A stretch of 64,000 bases of DNA, from NCBI GenBank assembly GCA_036266075.1, contig DATANV010000002.1:1-64000 (forward strand), read 5' to 3'. Under the pieces are notes generated by a model. It worked only from the letters and a program-made list of their open reading frames with translations, did no database searches and was not told where the DNA came from. Positions 33,265-42,264 of this stretch are shown in pieces (position 1 is the first letter of the stretch; every line of letters begins with the position of its first letter). The stretch is from VRUE01 sp036266075 (lineage in GTDB: Bacteria; Actinomycetota; Thermoleophilia; Solirubrobacterales; 70-9). The position numbers and the translations under genes are program-made.

Positions 33265-34758
33265 ATGCTCGCCACGGCCCGAACCTTCACCCTCGACGGC
33301 ATCGCCGCCCGGCCCGTCCGGGTCGAGGTCGACGTGCACCGCGGCATGCCCGCCTTCTCGCTGGTCGGGCTGCCTGACGCGGCGGTGCGCGAGGCCCGCG
33401 AGCGCGTCCGCGCAGCGCTCGCCAACTGCGGTTTCGACTTTCCGCTGCGGCGGATCGTCGCCAACCTGGCGCCGGCCAGCCTGCGCAAGGCAGGGCCGGG
33501 GCTCGATCTGCCGATCGCCGTCGCCCTGCTGAGCGCGTCGGGACAACTCGAGTGGGAGGCACTGCCGCGGCTGACGATGGTCGGCGAGCTGGCTCTCGAC
33601 GGGGTCTTGCGACCGGTGCCGGGGGTGCTGGCGATCGCCGAGGCGGCGCGCGAGCTCGGCGCCGAGGCGATCGTCGTGCCGGCCGAGAACGGACCGGAGG
33701 CGGCGCTGGTGGGTGAGATCGAGGTGTTGCCTCTGGAGAGCCTGGCCCAGGTGCCGGCGCTGGCGGCGGGGGAGTGGCAGCCCGAGCGGCCGCAGCCGAT
33801 GCCGCTGCCCCTGGCACCCCGGGCGGGCGCCCCAGACCTCGCCGATCTGCGCGGCCAGGCGCACCTGCGATACGCGCTCGAGGTGGCCGCCGCGGGAGGT
33901 CACAGCCTGTTGATGGTCGGCCCCCCGGGTGCGGGGAAGTCGCTGGCGGCGAGCCGCCTGCCCTCGATCCTGCCGCCGTTGGCTCCCGAGGAGGCGCTGG
34001 AGGTGGCCCGGATTGCCAGCGCCTGCGGCCGGCTCGGCAGTCGACCCGCCGGTCGGCCGTTCCGTGCGCCGCACCACACCGTCTCGCCATCGGGCCTGAT
34101 CGGTGGCGGCAACCCGCCGGGCCCAGGCGAGGCGACGCTTGCCCATCGCGGCGTCCTCTTCCTCGACGAGCTATGCGAGTTCCATCGCGACACGCTGGAG
34201 GCGCTGCGGGCGCCCCTGGAGAGCGGCTGGGTCTCGATCGCCCGAGCCGGCAGCTCCAGGCGCCTGCCCTGCCGGTTCATCCTGGTCGCGGCCGCCAACC
34301 CCTGCCCATGTGGACGCGGCGAGCACGATCCAGAGTGCAGCTGCGCGCCACAGGACGCACGTCGCTACCAAGGGCGGTTGAGCGGCGCGCTGGCCGACCG
34401 CATCGACCTGCTGGTTCCGATTCTCCAGCCGAGCGCCGAGCAGATCGCCGGTCCGCCCGGCGAGTCCTCGGCGAGGGTTCGCAAGCGGATAGCGGCGGCC
34501 CGCGAACGCCAGGGGCGCCGTCTCGGCGCCGGACGCTGCAACGCCGAGATGACCCCGGCGGAGGCGCGCGAATGCACCCTTACCGAGGACGCTGCGGCGC
34601 TGCTCGCCGAGGCCTACTCGCGGCGACGGCTGAGCGGCCGCGCTCACGATCGCGTGCTGCGCCTGGCGCGGACCGTCGCCGACCTCGCCGGCACGGACGC
34701 CGTCGAGCGCGAGCAGATGGCGCAAGCGCTGCAACTGCGGAGGAGGGACCAGCCGTGA
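33265..34758 (+). CDS. comM: YifB/ComM-family Mg-chelatase-like AAA ATPase
   Basis: 497 residues. N-terminal Lon-like domain (FSLVGLPDAAVREARERVRAAL), AAA core with GPPGAGKSLAASR and LFLDELCEF, then a zinc-like cysteine cluster (CPCGRGEHDPECSC) and C-terminal domain. ComM homologues drive branch migration of integrating DNA during transformation. Stop overlaps the dprA GTG, so the two DNA-processing genes are coupled. Confidence 0.92.
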   Translation: MLATARTFTLDGIAARPVRVEVDVHRGMPAFSLVGLPDAAVREARERVRAALANCGFDFPLRRIVANLAPASLRKAGPGLDLPIAVALLSASGQLEWEALPRLTMVGELALDGVLRPVPGVLAIAEAARELGAEAIVVPAENGPEAALVGEIEVLPLESLAQVPALAAGEWQPERPQPMPLPLAPRAGAPDLADLRGQAHLRYALEVAAAGGHSLLMVGPPGAGKSLAASRLPSILPPLAPEEALEVARIASACGRLGSRPAGRPFRAPHHTVSPSGLIGGGNPPGPGEATLAHRGVLFLDELCEFHRDTLEALRAPLESGWVSIARAGSSRRLPCRFILVAAANPCPCGRGEHDPECSCAPQDARRYQGRLSGALADRIDLLVPILQPSAEQIAGPPGESSARVRKRIAAARERQGRRLGAGRCNAEMTPAEARECTLTEDAAALLAEAYSRRRLSGRAHDRVLRLARTVADLAGTDAVEREQMAQALQLRRRDQP

Positions 34759-35882
34759 GCGAGCCCCACGCTTGCCCGCAGTGCCTGCGCCGTGCACGGC
34801 TGCTCGCCCACCTTGCGCCCTATATCGAGAAGCTGGCGACCGGCGCGCCGGGCGCGCGCTCGCCGGAACTGCTGCGACTCTCGAATGAGGGCCTCGCGGC
34901 GGCCGCCGCCCCCAAGGTCGCCGAGCAGGTGCTGGCCCAGGTCGAGGCCGTGCCGGAGGAGCGGATGCGGGCGGAGCTGGCCGCGGCCGGCTGCTGGGGC
35001 TGCTGCCGCCACGACTCGCTCTATCCGGCCGCTCTGAGGGACGCGGCGGATGGCCCCTGGGCGCTGCTCGGCCGCGGCAACCCGGCTCTGCTCGAGGACC
35101 TCGAGCCGGGCGGCACGGTCACCGTCGTCGGTGCGCGGCGCGCCAGCTCCTACGGTCGCGAGGTCGCCCGCGAGCTGGGGCGCGAGCTGGCGGCCGCCGG
35201 CCTGATCGTGGTCAGCGGCCTCGCCTTCGGTATCGACGCCTGCGCCCACCGCGGCGCACTCGAAGCGGGGCTCACCTTCGCGGTGCTGGGCTGTAGCGCC
35301 GACGTCGCCTACCCGGGTGCGCACCGCTCGCTTTGGCGACGGATAGGCGAGTCGGGCCTGGTCCTCTCCGAGCTGCCGCCTCGGACCGGTGCCTGGCGCT
35401 GGACGTTCCCGGCACGCAACCGGATCATGGCCGCGCTGGCTGGGATGACCGTTGTCGTCGAGGCGGCCCAGCGCTCCGGTTCGCTGATCACCGCCGACCT
35501 TGCCGCCGATCTCGGTCGCGACCTCGGCGCCGTGCCAGGCCCGGTCGGCTCGCGGCTCTCGGCTGGGCCGAACAGCCTGCTCGCCGGCGGCGCCTGCCTG
35601 GTTCGCGACGCCCAGGACGTGCTCGACGCGATGCTTGGGCCCGGAGCGCGACGGCTGGAGCGAACGGGGCCGTCGCTCGATGCTCGCCTCGAAGCCGTGC
35701 TCGAGGCGCTGGAGCTGGGGGCCGCGACCAGCGACGCGATCGCCGCCGCGCTGCACCTCGGTGGCGCCGAGACCTCCGCGGCCCTCGCCGACCTCGAGGC
35801 CGCCGGCTACGTCACCTGCTCACTGGTCGGGGTCTACTCGCGAACGACCCTGAAGCCGCCGGCACTAGGCTGCCGCAAATGA
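34755..35882 (+). CDS. dprA: DNA-processing protein DprA
   Basis: Loads RecA on incoming single-stranded DNA. 375 residues: N-terminal cysteine-containing region (CPQCLRRA, CWGCC), Rossmann-like core TVVGARRASSYGREVARELG, VVSGLAFGIDACAHRGAL, LSELPPRTG and FPARNRIMAAL, then a C-terminal winged helix. GTG start in GTGA overlap with comM; stop overlaps thiD ATG (ATGA). Confidence 0.94.
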   Translation: MSEPHACPQCLRRARLLAHLAPYIEKLATGAPGARSPELLRLSNEGLAAAAAPKVAEQVLAQVEAVPEERMRAELAAAGCWGCCRHDSLYPAALRDAADGPWALLGRGNPALLEDLEPGGTVTVVGARRASSYGREVARELGRELAAAGLIVVSGLAFGIDACAHRGALEAGLTFAVLGCSADVAYPGAHRSLWRRIGESGLVLSELPPRTGAWRWTFPARNRIMAALAGMTVVVEAAQRSGSLITADLAADLGRDLGAVPGPVGSRLSAGPNSLLAGGACLVRDAQDVLDAMLGPGARRLERTGPSLDARLEAVLEALELGAATSDAIAAALHLGGAETSAALADLEAAGYVTCSLVGVYSRTTLKPPALGCRK

Positions 35883-36697
35883 CACGACACGTTCCAACTG
35901 TCCTCTCGATCGCTGGCTCGGACTCTGGCGGCGGCGCCGGCATCCAGGCCGACCTCAAGGCTTTCGCGCGGTGCGGCGTGCACGGGATGACGGCGATCAC
36001 GGCGATCACCGCCCAGAACACGGTCGGCGTCAGCGCCGTCGAGGCGATCTCGCCGGAGGTGATCGTCGCCCAGGTCCGCGCCGTGGTAGAGGACATCGGC
36101 GTCGACGCCGTGAAGATCGGCATGCTCGGCACCGCCGAGACCGTGGCGGCTGTGGGGGAGGCCCTGGGCCTCGTCGGCGAGGCGCCGGTGGTGATAGATC
36201 CGGTGATGATCGCCGAGAGCGGCGCTCCGCTGCTCGACGATCCAGCCCGCCATCTGCTGGTCGAGCAGCTGTTGCCGCTGGCGTCGGTGGTCACGCCGAA
36301 CATCCCCGAGGCTCGCGCCCTGACGGGTGCCGCCGAGCGCGACTCGCAAGAGGACCTGGCCCGCGAGGTGCTTGCGCTTGGTCCCCGTGCGGTGGTCGTC
36401 ACCGGCGGCCACAGCGACGCTGTCGTCGACCTCTTCTTCGACGGTCGCGAGGCGGTGCCGATCGAGGGCGAGCGCCACCCCGAGGGCGCGTCGCACGGCT
36501 CGGGCTGCACCCACTCGTCGGCCCTCGCTGCCTTCCTTGCTCACGGCTACTCCCCGTTGGAGGCCGCCCGCATGGCGCGGGAGGTGGCGTCGGCGGCGGT
36601 CGGCGGTGGCCTGCGCGGGCTCGGCTCCGGTCCCGGCCCGGTGGACGTCTTCCACCTCGCCGCCGGCTTTCGCGCAGACGCCGAGTCGGCCGGCTGA
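35879..36697 (+). CDS. thiD: hydroxymethylpyrimidine/phosphomethylpyrimidine kinase
   Basis: Thiamine pyrimidine branch. 272 residues: SIAGSDSGGGAGIQADLK at the start, DPVMIAESG, VTPNIPEARAL and catalytic GSGCTHSSALA (Cys and anion hole). ATG overlaps the dprA stop by 4 nt. Conserved identity; no TPP riboswitch is visible because the start lies in dprA. Confidence 0.94.
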   Translation: MTRHVPTVLSIAGSDSGGGAGIQADLKAFARCGVHGMTAITAITAQNTVGVSAVEAISPEVIVAQVRAVVEDIGVDAVKIGMLGTAETVAAVGEALGLVGEAPVVIDPVMIAESGAPLLDDPARHLLVEQLLPLASVVTPNIPEARALTGAAERDSQEDLAREVLALGPRAVVVTGGHSDAVVDLFFDGREAVPIEGERHPEGASHGSGCTHSSALAAFLAHGYSPLEAARMAREVASAAVGGGLRGLGSGPGPVDVFHLAAGFRADAESAG

Positions 36698-36698
36698 C

Positions 36699-36710
36699 TA
36701 GATTCACGGC
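36699..36710 (+). promoter_or_regulatory. TAGATT -10 box, likely leaderless ilvD promoter
   Basis: TAGATT (36699-36704) is separated from the ilvD ATG by 6 nt and no ribosome-binding site. Confidence 0.45.
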
Positions 36711-38405
36711 ATGAGCACCAACGGCTCCACCTCGACCAAGCTGCCGCGACCGCGATCCAGCGTCGTCTTCGACGGGCCCGACCGGGCGCACGCCCGGGCC
36801 TACATGAAGGGGATCGGCTTCGACGACGAGGCGCTCAGCCGGCCGACGATCGGCATCGCCAACACTTGGACCGAGGCGATGCCCTGCAACTTCCACCTGC
36901 GCGGGCTCGCCGAGCACGTCAAAGAGGGCGTGCGCGCTGCCGGTGGCACGCCGATGGAGTTCAACACCGTTGCCGTCTCCGACGGGGTGACGATGGGCAC
37001 CCAGGGGATGAAGGCCTCGCTGATCAGCCGCGAGGTGATCGCCGACTCGATCGAGCTGATGGCCCGCGGCTACCAGTTCGACGCGATCGTCGCCCTCTGC
37101 GCCTGCGACAAGACGATCCCCGGCTGCGCGATGGCGCTGGCCCGGCTCGACGTGCCGTCGGTCGTGCTCTACGGCGGCTCGATCGCGCCCGGCCACTGGC
37201 ACGGACGCGACGTCACGATCCTCGACATCTTCGAGGCGATCGGCGCGCACGCCGCCGGCAACATGAGCGACGAGGAACTGAACGAGCTGGAGGGGGTTGC
37301 CAGCCCCGGCGCCGGAGCCTGCGGCGGCCAGTTCACCGCCAACACGATGGCCTGCGCCTTCGAGGCTCTCGGGATCAGCGCCGGCGGCTCGGCGATGGTT
37401 CCGGCCGAAGACGACGACAAGGGCACGGTCGCCGAGAGGATCGGCGAGCTGGTCCTCAACGTCCTCGCCGAGGACATCAGGCCGAGCAAGGTGATCACCC
37501 GCGACTCGCTCGAGAACGCGATCGCCTGCGTCTGTGCCTCCGGCGGCTCGACCAACGCAGTCCTGCACCTGATCGCCCTCGCCCACGAGCTGGACATCGA
37601 GCTCACGGTCGACGACTTCGAGCGGATCTCGCGGGCGACGCCGCTTTACGCGGACCTCAAGCCCGGGGGCCGCTTCGTCGCCACCGACCTCTACGCGGCC
37701 GGCGGCGTGCCGGTGATCCTCAAGCGGCTGGCCGATGCCGGCATCCTGCACGGCGAGGCGCTCACCGTCACCGGCAGGACGATCGGCGAGGAGGCGGCCG
37801 CGGCGAGCGAGGCGCCCGGCCAGGAGGTGGTGCGGCCGCTCGACGACCCGCTCAAGCCCGAAGGCGGCCTGGCGATCCTGCGAGGCAGCCTGGCCCCCGC
37901 GGGTGCGGTGGTCAAGCTTGCCGGCACCGAGCGCCGTAAGCAGACTGGCCCGGCGCGGGTCTTCGAGTCCGAAGAGGAATGCTTCCGCGCTGTCAAGGAG
38001 CAGAAGATCGAACCCGGCGACATCGTCGTGATCCGCAATGAGGGCCCGGTCGGCGGCCCCGGGATGCGCGAGATGCTGCAGGTGACCGCGGCGATCGTCG
38101 GCGAGGGGCTGGGGGAGACCGTCGCGATGGTCACCGATGGCCGTTTCTCCGGTGCCACCCGGGGCCTGATGATCGGCCACGTCGCCCCCGAGGCGGTAAG
38201 CGGCGGTCCGATCGCCGCCCTGCGCGAGGGCGACGAGATCACCCTCGACGTCGACGCTCGCCGCATCGACGTCGCCCTCTCCGAGGAGGAGATCGCGCGG
38301 CGAATCGCCGAGTACGAGCCGCCGCAGCGGCTCTATAGGCGCGGCGTGATGGCCAAGTACGCGGCGACCGTCTCATCCGCAGAGCGCGGCGCGATCACCA
38401 CCTGA
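36711..38405 (+). CDS. ilvD: dihydroxy-acid dehydratase
   Basis: Branched-chain amino acid synthesis. 564 residues. Three conserved cysteines that hold the Fe-S cluster are visible in TEAMPCN, CACDKTIPGC and GACGGQFTANTMAC, in the pattern of the [2Fe-2S] class. VSDGVTMGTQGM and GRFSGATRG are also typical. Ends in a convergent gap containing an inverted repeat. Confidence 0.96.
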   Translation: MSTNGSTSTKLPRPRSSVVFDGPDRAHARAYMKGIGFDDEALSRPTIGIANTWTEAMPCNFHLRGLAEHVKEGVRAAGGTPMEFNTVAVSDGVTMGTQGMKASLISREVIADSIELMARGYQFDAIVALCACDKTIPGCAMALARLDVPSVVLYGGSIAPGHWHGRDVTILDIFEAIGAHAAGNMSDEELNELEGVASPGAGACGGQFTANTMACAFEALGISAGGSAMVPAEDDDKGTVAERIGELVLNVLAEDIRPSKVITRDSLENAIACVCASGGSTNAVLHLIALAHELDIELTVDDFERISRATPLYADLKPGGRFVATDLYAAGGVPVILKRLADAGILHGEALTVTGRTIGEEAAAASEAPGQEVVRPLDDPLKPEGGLAILRGSLAPAGAVVKLAGTERRKQTGPARVFESEEECFRAVKEQKIEPGDIVVIRNEGPVGGPGMREMLQVTAAIVGEGLGETVAMVTDGRFSGATRGLMIGHVAPEAVSGGPIAALREGDEITLDVDARRIDVALSEEEIARRIAEYEPPQRLYRRGVMAKYAATVSSAERGAITT

Positions 38406-38496
38406 CGGACTAGAGAGGCGCATATCGGCGTCCTCGGTCGCTCGCGTGCAGAGCACGCCACGCTCCCTGCGTCCTTGATCTGCTTGCTCTAGTCCG
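38406..38496. terminator. inverted repeat bridging convergent ilvD and hydrolase ends
   Basis: CGGACTAGAG (38406-38415) and CTCTAGTCCG (38487-38496) are perfect 10-bp arms, the right one covering the hydrolase stop codon. Within lie repeat copy 2 and a small hairpin GCGTGC-AGA-GCACGC (38444-38458). Possibly a bidirectional terminator. Confidence 0.45.
38418..38437. repeat. 20-bp intergenic repeat, copy 2
   Basis: Identical to 32754-32773 and again placed just after a gene end in a convergent gap. Confidence 0.75.
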
Positions 38497-39400
38497 CCAG
38501 GAAATCGTCGAGCAGTTGGTTGAAGCGTGCTGGGCGCTCCATCTGCGGCACGTGGCCGGTGCGCTCGAACAGCTCGAGGCGGGAGCCCGGGATCAGCCGG
38601 TGGTAGCCGATCGCCGCCTCGACTGGAACGATCTGGTCGTTCAGCCCCCAGACGACGAGCGTCGGAATCTCGATCTCGGTCAGCCGGTGGCGGCTGTCGT
38701 AGCCGCCGATCGCGCGGATCGCATCGGCGAAGCCGGGGGCGCGGATACCGGGCTCCATCTGCTCGGCGAGCAGCTCGGGCCGCACCCGGTTCGGGTAGCG
38801 GAAGATGCGGCCGAAGGCGAACTCGCGACCGCGCGGGCGGTTGAGCCAGGTGCGGCGGGGTCCCGCCAGGAAGGCCGTGCTCGCTTCGAACAGGCTCACC
38901 GTCGCTTCGAGCCGTCGGCCCTGCGCCTCGGCGAAGCTGATCCCGGCGGCGGAGACGAGGACGAGCCGGTCGAAGCGCGAGGGCTGCTCGATCACAGCCT
39001 CGGTCGAGACGAAGCCGCCCATCGAGTTACCGACCAGCGCCGGGACTCGATCGATCCCGAGCTTCTCGCAGAAGTCGTGGATCAGGCGACCGTATGCGGG
39101 CATATCGATCGGCCATGAGGGCATCGGGCTCTCGCCGAAGCCCGGCAGGTCGATCGCGATCGCGCGGTGGCCGCGGCCGAAGTGGGGGAGGTTTTCGAGC
39201 CAGTTGCGCCAGCAACCGCCGAGGCCGTGGACGAAGAGGATCGGCTCGCCCTCGCCGATATCGGCGTAGTTGACCTCGGCACCCGGCAGTTGCACGCGGC
39301 GCAGGTGCTCGCGCCAATCGACTTTCAGCCACTCGGGGTCGGCGCTCCCGTAGTCGCTGGCCGGGAAGTTCACCGACCCGCTCATCACCGTCTCAGGCAT
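38489..39400 (-). CDS. alpha/beta-fold hydrolase
   Basis: 303 residues. Oxyanion strand LFVHGLGGCWRNW, nucleophile elbow VGNSMGGF, catalytic Asp in VVWGLNDQIVP and His in RTGHVPQ. Substrate unknown; similar proteins include esterases, haloperoxidase-like enzymes and meta-cleavage hydrolases. Start overlaps the stop of the 5-FCL-like gene by 8 nt, so they form a two-gene operon. Confidence 0.88.
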   Translation of the reverse strand: MPETVMSGSVNFPASDYGSADPEWLKVDWREHLRRVQLPGAEVNYADIGEGEPILFVHGLGGCWRNWLENLPHFGRGHRAIAIDLPGFGESPMPSWPIDMPAYGRLIHDFCEKLGIDRVPALVGNSMGGFVSTEAVIEQPSRFDRLVLVSAAGISFAEAQGRRLEATVSLFEASTAFLAGPRRTWLNRPRGREFAFGRIFRYPNRVRPELLAEQMEPGIRAPGFADAIRAIGGYDSRHRLTEIEIPTLVVWGLNDQIVPVEAAIGYHRLIPGSRLELFERTGHVPQMERPARFNQLLDDFLAD

Positions 39401-40106
39401 AGCCCATCCTTTCGAGGATCGGAATCTCGCGGATCTGGGGGGGTTGCAGGTGGTCCCAGAGGATGCCGCGCGGACGCTCGTACTGGCGGTCGACCTCGAT
39501 CGCGGCCCGTGGGGTCGCGATCAGGTCGATGGGGAGGTCATGGGAGATGACCGGCAGGTGGCGCCGGACGATCTGGATCGGGTGGACCGTCGTCGCGATC
39601 GTCGTGTGGTCGTCGATCTTGCCGGCGTCGATCAGCACCCCGTACTCAAGGTCGTTGTAACCGCCGCCCTTGCCGATCCGGGCGCCGCTCAGGTTGACGG
39701 CGACGGAGCCGCAGAGGACGAAGTCGATTTCCGGCAGGTCGTCCAGCGCGACGACCTTGCCGTGCTTGATCGCGCCCTTGATCGTCGCTGCATCTTTCAT
39801 CGCCGCCTTCGAGAGTCGCTTCGGCTCGAGCACTCGGAAGGGGTGCGGGTCGCGCAGGCGCGGTACCGCCATGATCAGTGTCTTGCCCTCTTCCAGGGCG
39901 ATCCGTCGAGCGTGCGTCTGCGGCGAGTCGGGATTGGCCTTGATTGCCCGCGCCCGCTTCCAGAGGCGGTGGCCGGCAAGCCGCTCCGAGGCCATCTTGG
40001 CCCCGGCGAAGTTCGGAATGCGTCCCTCTGCGCCGGGGAAGCGGGACACGCCCTCGCGGTCCATCGCCTTCCAGATCTCCCTGCGGACTTGGTCCTTGGA
40101 GCGCAC
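39393..40106 (-). CDS. 5-formyltetrahydrofolate cyclo-ligase family protein
   Basis: About 237 residues. N-terminal REIWKAMDREGVSRFPGAEG and the nucleotide/folate loop SGARIGKGGGYNDLEYG are typical of the 5-FCL superfamily, closer to the divergent MTHFSD-like branch than to the canonical enzyme. GTG 40106 is chosen because family homology begins there; a TTG at 40166 would add 20 unconserved residues. Enzymatic activity is inferred only. Confidence 0.75.
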   Translation of the reverse strand: MRSKDQVRREIWKAMDREGVSRFPGAEGRIPNFAGAKMASERLAGHRLWKRARAIKANPDSPQTHARRIALEEGKTLIMAVPRLRDPHPFRVLEPKRLSKAAMKDAATIKGAIKHGKVVALDDLPEIDFVLCGSVAVNLSGARIGKGGGYNDLEYGVLIDAGKIDDHTTIATTVHPIQIVRRHLPVISHDLPIDLIATPRAAIEVDRQYERPRGILWDHLQPPQIREIPILERMGYA

Positions 40107-40211
40107 CGGCAGAAAGATATCCGCCGGACGGCGTCCGAAGCGGCGTGTGGAATTGCAGGGATGCAAGCCCTCCGGCCGATTGATCCGTATGCCTAAACTT
40201 TCCGCACGTTC

Positions 40212-40236
40212 GTCTTGGAGTCCGGCCGACGGGTAG
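40212..40236 (+). promoter_or_regulatory. SigB/SigF-like promoter before L,D-transpeptidase
   Basis: GTCT, 15 nt, GGGTAG; one mismatch from the actinobacterial GTTT...GGGTA consensus. The ATG follows 15 nt later. Confidence 0.35.
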
Positions 40237-40251
40237 CGGACCAGTTAGCTG

Positions 40252-41289
40252 ATGGGTCGAAAGACGAAAATCGCAATCGCCGCCGTCGCCGCCCTGCTCG
40301 TCCTCGGCGCTGTCGCCGCCTACGCCTACGACGACTCGCAGAAGGACACGATCGCCGACGGGTTGACGATCGGCGGCGTCGACGTCGGCGGCATGGACGA
40401 AGCCGAAGCCAAGCAGGCGGTGCGCAGGCAACTGCTGGCGCCGTTGCGCCACTCGCTGCGGGTCGGCTACGACGGCGAGAGCTGGGAGCTGCCTGGCACG
40501 ACGCTCCACGTGCACGCGGACCTCGACGCGGCGGTCGAAGAAGCGCTCGACGACAGCCGCGACGGCGGCCTGCCGGGCAGGCTGGTCCGCTACGTAACCG
40601 GCGACGAGCTCGACAGGCAGGTCCCCGCCGACGTGACCTACTCGCAGCGGGCCGTCAACCGCTTCGTGCGCCACGTCGCCGAGGAAGTCGACCGCGAGCC
40701 GCAGGACGCCTCGGTCGAAGCCAGCGGCGACGCGCTCAGCGTCGTGCCCGCTGAGAACGGGCGCAAACTGCGCGACAACCTGCTGACCAAGCAGATGAAT
40801 GCCGCCGTGCTGAACGCCAGCGCCGACCACACGATCGCCGCCCGCACCCACCCGGTCGAGCCGGAAGTGAGCACCAGGGAAGTGGCGGCCGCCTACCCGA
40901 CCTACCTGACCCTCGACCGTGCCACCTACACTCTGCGTTTCTGGAAGGACCTGAAGCTGGTCAAGAGCTACACCGTCGCCGTCGGCCAAGAAGGCCTGGA
41001 AACGCCGGAAGGGCTCTACCACATACAGGACAAGCAGGTGGAACCTACCTGGCACGTGCCGGAATCCTCCTGGGCCGGCTCGCTGGCGGGTCAGGACATC
41101 CCGCCGGGGCCCTCCAATCCCTTGAAGGCGCGCTGGATGGGCATCTTCGAAGGTGCCGGCATCCACGGCACCGAAGAGACCTGGTCGCTGGGCAGCGCTG
41201 CCTCGCACGGCTGCGTGAGGATGTCGATCCCCGACGTGATCGACCTCTACGACCGCGTCGAAGTAGGGACGCCGATCTTTATTGGGTAG
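40252..41289 (+). CDS. L,D-transpeptidase (YkuD) with peptidoglycan-binding-type domain
   Basis: 345 residues. One N-terminal TM/signal anchor (6-27), a PG_binding_4-like region (about 35-200), then YkuD domain with catalytic motif HGTEETWSLGSAASHGCVRM (His305, His319, Cys321). Makes 3-3 cross-links or attaches proteins in the cell wall outside the membrane. Glutamate is mostly GAA, unlike the GAG-rich core genes around it, which may signal different origin or expression. Confidence 0.92.
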   Translation: MGRKTKIAIAAVAALLVLGAVAAYAYDDSQKDTIADGLTIGGVDVGGMDEAEAKQAVRRQLLAPLRHSLRVGYDGESWELPGTTLHVHADLDAAVEEALDDSRDGGLPGRLVRYVTGDELDRQVPADVTYSQRAVNRFVRHVAEEVDREPQDASVEASGDALSVVPAENGRKLRDNLLTKQMNAAVLNASADHTIAARTHPVEPEVSTREVAAAYPTYLTLDRATYTLRFWKDLKLVKSYTVAVGQEGLETPEGLYHIQDKQVEPTWHVPESSWAGSLAGQDIPPGPSNPLKARWMGIFEGAGIHGTEETWSLGSAASHGCVRMSIPDVIDLYDRVEVGTPIFIG

Positions 41290-41334
41290 CGCCCGTTCGC
41301 AGGACGAACATATAGCGATGCCGAACAGAGGTCT

Positions 41335-42216
41335 GTGAGCTGGGAAGAGATGCTGGCTGAGTTCGACCGAGACCTGCAAAGGAGGGGCTTGGCCGAGCGG
41401 ACGCGGCGCGCCTACGGCGTCGATCTCGGGCAGTTCGTCGAGTGGATCGGGGACAGCTTGCCCGCCGACGTTCGCCACCGCGACGTGCGGCGCTACGCCG
41501 CCGGGCTCTCCTCGGGCGGGGCCGCGCCGGCTACGGTAGCCCGCAAGCTGGCCGCGGTGCGGGGGCTCTTCGACTTCCTCGTACGTACCGAGCGGGTCGG
41601 CCAGAACCCGGCCGACCTGGTCTCCAGCCCGAAGCGCGCGGAGACGCTGCCGAAGGTGCTGAGCGGCGAGCAGGTGCGGACGTTGCTGGAGCGGATTCCG
41701 GTCCGCACGCCGCTCGAGCTGCGCGACCGGGCGATGCTCGAGCTGGCCTACTCGTGCGGGCTGCGCTGCGAGGAGATCGTCAATCTCGACCTTGGGTCGA
41801 TGGACTTCGACGCCGAGCAGTTACGCGTCCTCGGCAAGGGCTCCAAGGAGCGCCTGCTGCCGGTCGGCGAGCCGGCCCAGCGGGCGCTGCGCCGCTACCT
41901 GGAGCGTGGCCGCCGCGCCCTCGCCACCGACTCGCGTGAGCCGGCCCTGTTCGTCTCCAAGAGCGGTCGCCGTCTCTCCAACTCGGACGTCACCCGCCGT
42001 CTCGGCCTCTGGGTCCGTGAGGCGGCGCTGGCGGCCGGCATCTCGCCGCACTCGCTGCGGCACAGCTTCGCCACCCACCTGCTCGAAGGCGGCGCCGACC
42101 TGCGCACGATCCAGGAGCTGCTGGGTCACGCCTCGATCTCGACCACGCAGGTCTACACTCGGGTCGATGCCGCACGCCTGCGGGAGGCGTATGCAGCCAC
42201 CCATCCACGCGCCTGA
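41335..42216 (+). CDS. xerD: XerD/XerC-type tyrosine recombinase
   Basis: 293 residues. SAM-like N-terminal core-binding domain, then catalytic Arg (CGLRCEEI), Lys (GKGSKERLLP), HSLRHSFATHL, GHAS and nucleophile Tyr (TTQVYTRV). Length and lack of accessory domains indicate the housekeeping dimer-resolution enzyme, not an element integrase. GTG start. Location beside dprA/whiG-type genes is usual for actinobacteria. Confidence 0.88.
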   Translation: MSWEEMLAEFDRDLQRRGLAERTRRAYGVDLGQFVEWIGDSLPADVRHRDVRRYAAGLSSGGAAPATVARKLAAVRGLFDFLVRTERVGQNPADLVSSPKRAETLPKVLSGEQVRTLLERIPVRTPLELRDRAMLELAYSCGLRCEEIVNLDLGSMDFDAEQLRVLGKGSKERLLPVGEPAQRALRRYLERGRRALATDSREPALFVSKSGRRLSNSDVTRRLGLWVREAALAAGISPHSLRHSFATHLLEGGADLRTIQELLGHASISTTQVYTRVDAARLREAYAATHPRA

Positions 42217-42245
42217 GAGCCAAGAGGACGACCGCCCGGCGGACG

Positions 42246-42251
42246 TAGAAT
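42246..42251 (+). promoter_or_regulatory. TAGAAT -10-like box upstream of sigma factor gene
   Basis: TAGAAT ends 13 nt before the ATG, consistent with a very short leader of about 6 nt. Confidence 0.3.
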
Positions 42252-42264
42252 CGAGCTGACTGCA

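Noticed and set aside
41335..42216. XerD-type recombinase as integrase of the tRNA-Gly element
   Set aside because: It lies outside the repeats, 5 kb away, in a conserved core position and has housekeeping Xer features.
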